DNA of 64,000 nt from Sphaerolaimus hirsutus (taxonomy: Eukaryota > Nematoda > Chromadorea > Monhysterida > Sphaerolaimidae), in the NCBI GenBank assembly GCA_964036195.1, contig OZ038456.1:16926001-16990000 (forward strand), written 5' to 3'. This document shows, one piece after another, positions 32,901 to 44,000 of the stretch (position 1 is the first letter of the stretch; each line of letters starts with the position of its first letter). A program made the position numbers and the translations under genes. The notes under the pieces were generated by a model that was not told where the DNA came from, did no database searches, and saw only the letters and a list, made by a program, of their open reading frames with translations.

Positions 32901-35235
32901 TTTTTGACACAAATCACCACTTATAATGCTATCCCATGGCTCCACAGCCATTATATGGTCATATTTAACATCACAGAGTATTGCCAGTGTCTGATATACC
33001 TATATATGTTGACACTCGGTCATATCTGGGAGCTTTTAAAAAAAACGTTTTTTTTTAAAAAAACGTTTTTTTTTTAAAAAAACATCGAGTTAAAAAAAAG
33101 TTTTTTTTCCAACCCTAAGGAAAACAGATTAAAAAAGTTCAGCTACTTTTTTATCTATCTGGATGAGCTAACTCAATTTGCCCTACTTTCAATTTAATTC
33201 CGTGCGACTAAATATTGAGTTATCGTTTTTAAAGAGTGTGCGCATCAAAGTGATTTAAATCTAAATTATTTCAGGACGACACGTACACCGAGAGCTACAT
33301 CAGCACAATTGGCGTCGATTTTGTGAGTAGTTTGTTGATTCGAAACTTTTTTATTTATGATGGCATTTTTGTCAATTTTTAGCGACATTGTAATGAAGAT
33401 TTTGACAATTAAAAAACCTTCGCAGAAAATCCGCACAGTTGAGTTGGACGGCAAAACTATAAAGTTGCAAATCGTGAGTTTTGAGAACATACTGAATGGG
33501 TAGCGTATAATTAACATCCCGTTTTCCTGTTCAGTGAAACTGTTTACATTTCAAATTCCAAATAAACGCGGTGGCAGACTGTAGGCTTTGCGTGACAACC
33601 AAGGACGTAGCCATTGGCGTCAACGCCAACGCCATGGCGCGGCGCCTACAAATGGCGCCAGCGCCATAGCTATATTATGCTATTCTAGCGGCCAAATTTT
33701 TTTTTTTTGGGGGGGGGGGGGGGGTGGGGGCGCCGCCCCTCCCCCGTTCGCCGGGCTCCGTATACAATCCGCCCCCCGCTCAAAAATCCTGGCTACGTCC
33801 CTGGTGACAACCGTACGGTACGGTAAATTTTCTTTTTTTGCGGATAATGGTACGGTACGAATCTGAAAAGTGCGGTACGCCATTCCATCGCTCTGTAGAT
33901 TTAGTTTAAACGGTGGGGGGGGGCTCCGTAAACAAACAGCCCCCGCTCAAAAATTCTGTATACATCCCTGCACCCCCAAACACCCCCCCCCCAACCCCAC
34001 AGTGGGACACAGCGGGGCAGGAACGTTTCCGCACCATAACCTCCAGTTATTACCGCGGCGCCCATGGAATTATCGTTGTGTACGATTTGACCGATGCGGA
34101 ATCGTTCAACAACGTGAAACAGTGGCTGCAGGAAATCGATCGTTATGCGACGGAAAATGTGAATAAGTTGCTGGTGGGCAACAAATCGGATTTGGCTAAT
34201 AAGAGGGCCGTTGAGTATCAGACTGCCAAGGTTTGTTAATTACAGGGGGCTTTAGGGTTGGCTTTGTTAAAGTGGTGTACGGAGCGTTTTTTTAAAACCG
34301 TTTTTTTAAAGATTTGAGTTTTTTTATATAATATCCTCAGAAGTGTCAACAACTGGTTTCTGTTTTTAACGGAGGATTCTGACTTCTTGTCATTTTACTT
34401 TTCCCACTCACTTTTATTTGTTTCACTTTTTGTTTTTAAACTTTTTAAGTCAACAAAAACGGAACATATTCTATGAAGGTGGTCAGTTAGAAGATTTACG
34501 AACTATTTTCCTTCATTTTTAGTGTCGTAAAAAATAATGACAACTGAATTCTGAAACCATGTATTGATTGCATCACGAACAGCTGGTGTTCAAATAGACT
34601 GTACACAGCATTTTTGTGTTTTTTTTCGGCAGCTGTCGCTGTTTATTAAGTCACACAGTTGCAAACTTTGCCAAAAGATTTTGTTCCCATCTCTGATTGA
34701 CTTATCATGTTTCTGTTAAAAAAATATAAGCAAATTTAGGCAATTTGTGTAAGTGAATGCGTTTTGAACCGTCGAGTAGCCTTGTTCATGCGCCGAAATG
34801 TAAATTTATGGTGTTATTTTTATCTTTGCGCTGCAATACGTGTTTCACAAAAAGCAACTATACTATCAGGAATTTCAATTTTCAACTATTTAAATGGCTG
34901 ACCTTTAATTTCACAACATAATGTGTTTTGTCGAAAATAACCTCTGTAGAAAATACATTCTAAAACCTTCTACAATCTACCCATTCTAAACCATTCTACA
35001 TATAAAAACCATTCTAAAAACCCACCCGTCCCAGGACTACGCCGACCAATTGTCGATTCCCTTCCTGGAAACGTCCGCCAAGAACGCCTCCAACGTAGAG
35101 CAGGCTTTTCTCACGATGGCCGGCGAGATCAAAGCGCGCATGGGACCCGCCCAACCCGCAGCTGGCACCGCGCCAGGGTTAAACCTGGGTCGCACGCAGA
35201 ATGTACAGGCGAAACAGGGCAGTGGGTGTTGCTGA
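29992..35235 (+). CDS. Rab1: Rab1 small GTPase
   Basis: Six exons: 29992-30011, 30473-30545, 33275-33322, 33426-33473, 34003-34230, 35035-35235. Together they make 618 nt, 205 aa plus TGA, the usual Rab1 length. Rab1 cycles between GDP and GTP and controls ER-to-Golgi vesicle tethering. The start [18 protein letters not shown] matches the Rab1 N terminus. G1 is GDSGVGKS, switch I contains [15 protein letters not shown]3 is [12 protein letters not shown]4 is NKSD (NKCD is usual) and G5 is ETSAK. The C-terminal GSGCC ends in the double cysteine that is geranylgeranylated. All GTPase residues are intact. Introns 2 and 4 are filled with non-autonomous transposons; one stops about 25 bp before exon 5. 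A short palindromic element starts 23 bp after the stop, within the presumed 3' UTR. Confidence 0.97.
30741..31151. mobile_element. GGCGCC-armed CAGGG-family element, left end decayed
   Basis: Has TTTTGCGCGCGATCGCGCAA, a TATACAGCGG block, the CCAATGGCGCCATGGCGCGG array, CTCCGTAAACAATCCGCC and an end at CCTGGCTACGCCACTG. The left end (C-rich, CCCTTCCCGGG) lacks a clear TIR. Confidence 0.6.
31314..31809. mobile_element. hAT-like CAGGGGTCTCC element
   Basis: Ends CAGGGGTCTCC and GGAGACCCCTG are flanked by a perfect 8-bp duplication GTGTAAAC (31306-31313 and 31810-31817). The arms repeat GATAGATAGCTG. It lies in Rab1 intron 2. Diverged or interrupted relatives: 40720-41000, 42587-42990, 47160-48370, 52341-53156, 54628-54832, 62700-63320. 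Confidence 0.94.
31940..32431. mobile_element. CCGTAT-family element with GGGTGCTTT arms
   Basis: TA|CCGTATTTCTCCAATCAAAG on the left and GCTTTGATCGGAGAAATACGG|TA on the right. The right TA lies 8 bp before the next element begins. Confidence 0.8.
32441..33117. mobile_element. hAT-like TAGGGTTGG element, AAAAACGTTTTT arms
   Basis: Ends TAGGGTTGG and CCAACCCTA; perfect 8-bp duplication AGGAAAAC. Arms alternate A and T runs around ACG. The core is an inverted close copy of that at 52383-53087 and includes TTTTTGCGCGCAAGCGCGCA. Confidence 0.95.
33600..33803. mobile_element. Short GGCGCC-armed CAGGG-family element
   Basis: CAAGGACGTAGCC on the left, GGCTACGTCCCTG on the right, with a perfect 8-bp duplication GTGACAAC. 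Inside are the GGCGCC array and a G/C run. Right-end sequence of the same family recurs at about 33910-33972, just before Rab1 exon 5. Confidence 0.88.
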
Positions 35236-35258
35236 GGTGGATTGGTTTGATGGAGTTA

Positions 35259-35448
35259 CACGCGCTAGTTGACAGTTGGATGTCAACTGATTGATGTCAA
35301 TTCAGGTTTCAGTTCACGTGTCACAGGCGTGTGTTTGAATACGCGTGCCGTGATATTGCTTGTTAAGCTTGCATGAGGATCATTCTGCGACGTGAACTGA
35401 AATCTGAATTGACGTTAACTAGTTGACATTCGGTTGTCAACTTGTGTG
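35259..35448. mobile_element. CTAGTTGACA palindromic element after Rab1
   Basis: CGCTAGTTGACAGTTGGATG on the left; GTTAACTAGTTGACATTCGG and GTCAACTTGTGTG on the right. TTCAGGTTTCAGTTCACGTG is mirrored internally. Confidence 0.65.
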
Positions 35449-35449
35449 C

Positions 35450-38085
35450 CTAGCACCATTGTCGCGTTGTCGTATTTTGTGGATTTTATTTGGATGTGTT
35501 TTACAGCGTTTGAGTCTGCGGTCAAGAGTCTACGACACTTTGAAGGGGGTAGTGTGCACCTGTCTTTGGGGGAGTTTTTATTTTATTGAGAAGTTTTTGG
35601 TGTGCTGGGAAATGCTCCGATCTTGGCATTTTTTGGCTTAACCTTGAAAATTTCACAAAATTCCGTCTTTATTCAAATCATCTCCCTTGGAAATGTGTGC
35701 GCAGTTTGTGGCCCATCGTAAGTTTTCCGACAGTAAAATACGACAATTGCACTAGTAAATTGATTTGGGGCGTTTGAGGCGTTTTATACTGCATTCTTTC
35801 AATTTTCGACGTTTTCAAAAAAATATTTAAAATTGATCGAATGAAGTATAGCTAATTTTATTATCGATTCAGTGTGGATCTGCTTTTTTAAACATCTTTT
35901 AAAAAAAACTGAACGCGAATCAACGTTGAATTGTTGGGTATTTGAAATTTCTGATGGTTTCTGGGTGGGAGGGTGTGCAATTATTGTCGGCAAGGCTCGA
36001 AATTTATTTTAAGGATTAAAGCCCAAAACTCTGTTCGGGCAATGAAACCTGACAATTCGAAAAACTTAAAAACTGGTTCATTTGTTAGCATTTGGAATTT
36101 ACGACAATGCGATCTGCAACTCACGCAGTCCATCAATAATTACACTTCCATGTACTTTTTCGATTTGCAGTTGAAATTTTCACCCGAACACCTTTCTTCC
36201 TTCTTTCAGAAAATATCATTTTTGGTGAATCATCAATCAGGCCGTAAAATATTCACAAATTTTTTTCATTTTTTTTCACCAATGCATGGATTCTGCTGAA
36301 ATTTTGCTGAAATATAGAGAATTTTTCTAGTACTGTAATGGTTTCTATGTGTGCCCGCCAACTTGAAAATTTGAGTTCGATAAATTTGAATTTCCAAGAT
36401 TTTTGAGAACTGAGAATTGAACTGAGAAACTAAGAATTGACAAAATACTTGACACGTATATTTTTAAGTGCTACTTGATTTACTATTCATCACATTGTCC
36501 ACTTCGGGAACACCATAAGTTTTCATGGCACAATTCCAGCATAATCCACGCGCACAATACCTTAGCTCTACAGCATTTGTGCTCACGACAGTTGGCTTAC
36601 ATACATAAAAATTGGGGGACATAAGTTCCGAGTAATTTATTGTTGAATTTGTCACATGGTGGGGGTTTAATGAAACGAAACGGCAAAAATATTGTCCATT
36701 CCGCTGTTCGTTTCCAAAAAATGTTCTGACATAGGCTAGTAATGTGACGGAAGTCATGCCCAATTTTTTTTCTTTCCGAAAATTGGCTTCATTCAAGATT
36801 CATGTTATCGCTACATTTGTTGCATGTTAACTTGGCCAAGTTCTGCAGTTCTTTTTAATTGCACTTGGTGAATTTCAGAAAAAATGGGACAATTAAGTCT
36901 TATCTCAGATTAAAATTTATTACACCTTTTTTGCTTGTGAAAATTTTCTGCCGAAAATCTTTTTTCAAAGTTGGTAAATAATCTCTGGCTGTCATAATTC
37001 GCTAAAATTGTTTTGAATGTTGGGATGCGCTACAACGACATTACTTCTCTTTTTCAAAAGTTTTGACTTTAATATTCCATATCATAAATATTTTCTTGCA
37101 AACGTAAATTGTTTTAAGAAATTTTTTCTTTCAAGCGGGACCATTTCTTCCCGTAAATATAACACCGCACTGTCCCATTATTTCTGAAACGCTCTAAGTA
37201 AATGCACTTTTCCAATTCACACCGGTTAGAAATGGGTCTGAAATTCAATGGACACTTTTTTCTGTCTCTCACGAAACATTTGTCGCGCAAATTCCATTGA
37301 AATTTCACTCCCTTTTAATGTGTGATGTTTTTTTGGGGTGTGTACTGCGTGTCGCATGTGATATGTCTGCAAAAAGTGAATAAAACTATAGCGTTTGTGA
37401 CAGTTTTTCTCTCAATTTTTGTCTCTCCGGTTGGTATTAAAAAATGTCGTATAAATGCGACTTTTCTTTTTTTATTGGCGGTATATAACACCTTACTTCC
37501 GATATATTTTTTTCCGCTGTGCGAAAACCATGCAACAGTATTTTTTCTGTGTTTTGTCGAAAATACCTAAGATTTTTTTGGCAAAACACATTTTCGTATT
37601 GTATTTGGTTTTCATCGGTTTGTAACAAGTCTGATATGGATGCCATTTTTTTATCTAAATCACTGTTTAACTTTTTTTGCTTCAATTGTATCGATATTTT
37701 CCCCGCAGTATATATCAATTGTGGTACTAATTTTGAGCAAAAACTATTGTGATCATGAGAAGTTTTCTTACCGAATATTGTTACTGTTTGCAAAATGGTT
37801 TATTTCACTGAATAACAATAAAAATTCCACAATGTCAAATTATGTGTATATTTATTATTGGGTACACAAAATGACCCTGTGCACGCAGAATGCACATATC
37901 CATTAAAATATTTCTATTTTTGTTTAACATGGGTTTTTTCTTGAATAATTCCCAATTTATCCAAGAGAAATATCAAAACTGGTTCCGCTCAATTATTCAA
38001 GGAAACGCGTTATTCACCATTTACAAAATTGGAACAATTTTCTCTAGCTCAAACTTATACCGTAATCCTACCGTAACCCAGGGAG
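35450..38085. other. Rab1-BTBD7 intergenic region, no gene seen
   Basis: About 2.6 kb of AT-rich sequence. No open frame has a recognisable domain and no transposon ends were found. It must contain the Rab1 3' end and the BTBD7 promoter, but I cannot locate either precisely. Confidence 0.5.
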
Positions 38086-41000
38086 ATGGGTGCCGAAAAT
38101 TCCCAATTGCTGCCAGATGCCGGATTCGGGTTCGAGTGTGACGAAAACCCGAGTTTTGGCAGCGCGGACCCGGAAGCATTTATAAGTTTGGTGGATTCGT
38201 GCGAGGATTTTGCTGATGGAGCCTGTGTTAATGGGTAAATTGTTTTTTTGGGTACTTTGGGGTTTGGAAGTTGTTTCGTTCGGGTACCCTCTCCGTATTA
38301 GATGTGGTTAATGTGGCCGCTGACTTCAACTTTATCAAAAGTTGCTCGTAGGCAACCTTTTGTACTTAAGAATCAAAATTCGATAATCTCAATTTTCCCA
38401 CCGTGTAGACAACATTTATTTGGATTATATTCAAGTTCACACTCAAAATAACACTGTTTGGGTGGGGTGGAAAGGGGTATTTTAGTTAGTAACGCTACAC
38501 ATTTGTGTCGAAAAATATCTATTTTTGAGTTGACATTTCACCCTCACATTTAATCGAAAACGATGGTAATCAGTTGACCGCAGTGTTCTCTTTAAAAAAT
38601 ACAAACATAAATAAAAATAAAACAAAAAAAACTTTTTCTCCCCCCTCAGATCGGCCCCTCAGCCCAGCTCCTCGTGCACAGGAACACCACACAGGCAGGC
38701 ACCAGGCCTGTCAGCAGCTGACAAACCCCCCGTGTGTCAAGGACACACTCAAAAGACACAATTATCAGGGTCAGGCACAAATCAGGATAATCCTACCGGG
38801 AATCAGATTCAGGTGCCTGGTTTCACGAGGCGGCGGCATTTTTGGCAAGCTGCCAGAAGGAGTCATTCTGTGCCGGCGCCGGTGCATGCGGATGGAGTAG
38901 ACACTGCTGGGGATACCATGGCTACCCATGGGGGTTTTCAGGTGGGTGAATCAGGTACCGCTCCCAGAGCCTGTAGAATGTAAAGTGTCATAAGTCATAA
39001 GTTACTTGGGCACCGGGCGTACTTGGGCACCGGAAATTATACATGGGCACCGGGCATTCTTGGGCACCGGTTTTACTTGCGCACCGGCTCAGTGCCCATA
39101 AGTCATGTCAATTGCCTTATGAAATGTGGAATAATTCATGGCACTTAAATGATTTTGTATGTCATTTGACATTTTACTGGGACTGGTTCCTGTGTGTAAT
39201 TATGCAGGCTGTTGCCCTGCATCCCAAGAATGCGTTTGATAATTTTTTTAAGTTTATGAAGATGAAGGTAAAATTTATTCAGTGTAGCGAGTAGAAACAG
39301 ATAAAAATAAAGTTTAAGAATTGCTTGCCAACTCTAGATAGGACAGTGTTAATTTAAAATTTCTTTGATTTGAGTTCTTTGAGTTTCAGAAACCCAAATT
39401 TTTAGTGTGTTTCCGCAGATGGGTAATTGCATTGAGAGATGAATGTCTACAAATCATTTTTATCTTTTTTCAACCAACTAAAACAGATGTTTCGATCGAA
39501 AAAATATCGGTTCATGTAAATATGTTTACGCAATGTAAGTATAGTAAGCTCAACAATCAACACTAAAAAATCATTTTCCCCAGGCTGACTGCAACTCCCC
39601 TGAGCTATCCGTCGACGATTTACCGGGCTATGATTTGGCGGGAACGAGTGGTCCGCACGCCCTGCCGCCCGGCTACAAGAGTGGCCATAACCAGGGCAGG
39701 GAACAGAATTACGCCATGGGTCTGTTTCGTACTGGGTTGGGGTGGTGGAAATGTAGTATTTATTGGATGTCGGACACTTTTTCGGAATGAATAACGATTT
39801 TTAGGACAGTACGTAACAGCGACACGAAAATATCGCTCGTGATCACTTCCGTATCGATATACAATGATGGTGTTTCAACCGCACAAATCGGATCCCTGGG
39901 CGTTTTCACTCCGCCAGGTATTCCAGGTTTGACCCCCCGGAGTACAAAAGTCGAGGGGTGTTTGCACATGTAAACCCGGTGCACATGCAGCGCTAACCGG
40001 TGCCCAGAGACGCAGCCGCAGCCGGATCTTTGACCGGAGCTGGGTGAATTCTATAAGGTGAACCCGGTGAACGGGGGGGGGGCATTTGTAGTTGCTGCAC
40101 TAATGTTTACTATTTAAGAACTTAGATTTGAATTTACCTAAATGGCCCAACACACACAAGTTTTGACCGTGACTGATGTGAAAACTGAAATGGCCACATG
40201 GCAACATCCAGCCTACTCGTATTGTATGCAAATGTGTTTTAGTTTTTAAATTTTCAAAATTAACTTTCATTAATGTAGGTTCTAATTGAAATAAAATCAA
40301 ATCATTCACCGCGTTCATTAATTTGCTTTTTAAGGAATTTCAGTTTTCCCATGAAGTCTCGGTGAAAACTAGTGCGTGTAGTGTGAAAACTAGTATGTGA
40401 TAATGCGCACGGAATTTAGTCGTTTGAATCGGTATTTACTACTTGAACTACGTAAATACGAGAGTGTGAGGTTCGGAAACGCATGTACCAGGAATTCAGC
40501 ACCGGGTTTACATGCGCACCGGCCCTACATGTGCACCGGCACAGGGCCGTTTGACTTCCCTGTCATCGAGTCGAAATAATACTGCTTCGACGCTAGAATC
40601 TTGAAACACTTAAATCGACGCTCGAATCAACGACACGCCCACACAGCACTGACTTTATAAGTTCGCCCTTCCAAAATATTTTATCGCAAATTTTAGATTC
40701 GCGAAATTCAATGTGGGTTGGATACAAAGCAAATCGCTCCTCCATAGGGATAGATAGGTGAAAAAGTTTTTCGAGCGGGCGTTCGCAGGGGTTCGATATA
40801 TAGGTATTTTTCAATGCGTAGAAGGCAGAAAAAGGGGGAAATCGCTACAAAGAGTGGACATAGGCTATTAATAGGCTTATAAGCGCATTTCCATACCAAA
40901 TTTCCTGAAAATAGGCAGTTTAAAAGTAGGGGCATGAAGGTGAAAACGGGCTCATGAAATTCATGAAAATTCTTGAAATTCATAAAAAATTGGGGCACAA

Positions 41001-44000
41001 AAATTGCTCCGCTCCAATTTGCCCAAAAATCACTCCGCTTCATATTGATAATATTAAATACAAAAACTCCCATAGCGATTCGTCGGCGCGGCCGGGCGCT
41101 CTACACCAAAGTGAAACGGCGCCTGACGAACGTGTCCAGCGTGCGCACCGACTCCAGCTCCGGCAAGCTGTCGGCCGTGTCCAGCGGGATGTCTCGCAGC
41201 GTGGCCGGAACCAGTGTCTCCGCCATGGAGAGTGGCACTTTGGGAACGAGTGTGGCTACGACCGGGGGTGCCAGTGATGCCAGCTTGGGCGCTCTGGCTA
41301 AGTTGAAGAGATTGCCCCATGCGTTTAAGGTTTGTTCGTTGTTTGTTTAGCGTTCTTTTTAAACGTTGAAGAGCTAAGAGTTTCTTTATGGGCCCGCACA
41401 CGCTAGTTGACGTCGCAAATTCGTGTCAACTAAAAAACGAAAAAAGTTTTTTTAAAGCATCACACAAACAATGGAAATTAAGTGTTACTATACAAAATCG
41501 ACTATTGCTCTATTACAAAGAGAAGTTCAAATCGCATAATTAAACAAAATTTATTTGAATAAAGTTTTTATGTCAACTAGTCTGTGTGGGTCCTGCATTT
41601 TCACACCGAACGACCAAATTCTCACATCAAACAACACCATCATTTTTTTCCAATCCATAAAAAAAATCTTCCATATATCCCATCCCAAAACACCCCTCAA
41701 ACCCCCCCCCCCCCAAACCCCCAGCACAAAACCGAACGAAAGTCGCACGGGCGCACGTTCGCGTCGGTGATCAGCTCGTGGCCCACGGCGGAGCTGCGCT
41801 GCTTGGTGGCCGAATTGGACGCGGCCCAGGCGACCAGAGAATTGACTAGAATGGCTGATGCGGCTAGGATTGAGCCAAATGGGTTGAGAGAGGATTTCAG
41901 GGTGGTTTATGAGAGGGTGCAGGAGTTTGAGCCTGATGCGAGGATTGTTTTTAAGGTTGGGGCTGGGATTTTTGGCGAACTAAGACCGAATTTGGTGTTG
42001 TATATTGTGAATAATATCAGATTTCATGCGAAACTGGGGACAAGTCCGTCTTGGCCCTAATCGGGTTTTTGCGTTTTGTTCCGGTTTTGTTCTGAAAATA
42101 GCAGCTTGAGAACCAGCATTCGAAAAAATACATCGAAAATCTATACCTACCATAAAACACACCATCACACTATTTTGAACGATTTTTGGGAAAAAATCTG
42201 ATTTTAATTTTACAAAATGACGGCGTTTGAAATTTTTTTGTTGATTTTTGTCCACCTGCACACACAACCGCATTAACCCCAAAATTCCAGGAGCGCGCCT
42301 ACCCGGTGCACAGCGCCCTGGTCCGCAGACGTTCCGCATTCTTCCGAACGCTACTCAACGAGCTGAATCCCAACGCCAGTGTCTCCGCGGAGTGCGGAAG
42401 CGTCTCGAAAAGTACGCTGGTTCAAGTTCCGCACGAAAGGCACGCGCTGCTCGATAGATTGTCCAGGGAGGAGTTTGATGCGGTGCTCATGTATCTGTTA
42501 GTTGGCTGGGTTTTTGTTAGTTGGCTGGGTTTTTGTTAGTTTTTTTTCTTCAATGTGAGCCTGCCAAAGAAAATGAGGTTAGGGCAGGGGTATCCTTGAT
42601 TTGGACCCTCCGGGGAATAGATAGATAGGGAATAGATCGCAAATCGATTCTGCGGAATGGCTGAAAAAATGGGGGTGTTTCGGGGGTTCAGTATATAGTC
42701 TTTTTCAAGGTGTAGAAGGACGAAAAGGGGGAAAATTGCTTACACTATGTCAAAAATAACAAAGATCTCAAATCGTTATAAGAAAATAAAATACTAAAAA
42801 TAGTATAGCTGAAAATAGGTAGTTAGACACAAGAACGAGTGATTGAGGACGCGAAAATCTATAAAAAGCTATGAAATTTGTGATTTTCAGCCAAAATTTG
42901 GTTATTTCCAGCAAACAATGTCTCAAAAATCGCTCCAGACAGCTAGATAGCTGGCTGATTTGTTTGGGGGGGGGGAGTTCAGGGGATAATAACCAAAACT
43001 GTTGTCCTTGAAATGGATCAGGGCCGTATCCAGGGGGGCGGGGGGGGGGCTGCAGCCCCCCCTTCCCGGGGTCAGACTGGAAAACAGCAGGAACTGCAAC
43101 TTTTGGGATCGAATTTTGTACCTTTGCACGAAAATTTTGCGCGCATGCACTCATTTTACCCCTAGGAACGTCATATTTTCCTTAAATCAGTCGCCATAAA
43201 CAAAAATTGACGAAAATGCACTAAATCATGTCGCTGTATATTTACATACATATACAGCGGTATCTGGCGCCAGCGCCAACGCCATTGGCGCCATGGCGTG
43301 GCGCCTACGAATGGCGCTAGCGCCATGCCCCCCCGTTCGCCGGGCTCCGTAAACAAACAGCCCCCCCCCCTCAAAAATCCTGGATACGTCCCTCGAATCG
43401 ATTTAAAGCTGGGTAATGGTAACAGCCCTAGCGGTGACTTATACACTACAACATAACCCAAGCCCCGCACATGGCTTGGGCACTTTTTATTTTTTGTGTC
43501 CTGACCGTAACTTGGCTTGGAATGGTTTATGATGTCAGAATTGACATTTGCATTTTGGGGGTCAGAGCGGCACACACCAAAGGGCGCCCATGTATTGACC
43601 CGTGACACGCCTAAAAAATGCAGATAATCTGGATAATGAAATGCATTGTTCTTGCAACACCTGGATTAATAAATACGAGATTACTGACTAAAAATTTTTT
43701 TTATATTTTCAAGGTGTTTACCTTTCCAATGTTTATTCAAATTTATGTTCAAAACTGAATTTTTAACAAAAATGTGCACCATGGATGAGAGATGTTATTT
43801 TTAATTTGAGTGAAAAACATGATAGAAAATCAGCCCACATAAAATTTTATAAAATTTTGAATAAAAGTAAAATTTTATGTTGAAGTATTTCTGTTTGGTA
43901 ATTGCATGCAATAATCGATGGTAAATGAGTATACTCGCGACCGGATAAGCTCATGGTAACAGCGACATGCCCACATGGCAGTGAATTTATAGTTATGCCG

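Larger units (their letters stand above)
38086..41329 (+). other. BTBD7: BTBD7 exons 1-4: N-terminal region
   Basis: Exon 1 encodes MGAENSQLLPDAGF, with Gly2 and Ser6 as in N-myristoylation signals. Exons 2-3 are low-complexity, Ser/Gly/Pro-rich and not alignable to the vertebrate protein. Exon 4 is basic (RRRGRALYTKVKRRL), then Ser/Thr-rich, ending LAKLKRLPHAFK, which lines up with the Lys-rich block before the SGWD segment of BTBD7. Intron 3 (39720-41075) holds hAT-type remnants. Confidence 0.8.

Noticed and set aside
29992..38234. Rab1-BTBD7 nematode-type operon
   Set aside because: The genes share a strand, but about 2.85 kb separates the Rab1 stop from the BTBD7 start, much more than typical operon spacing, and no spliced-leader signal can be recognised.
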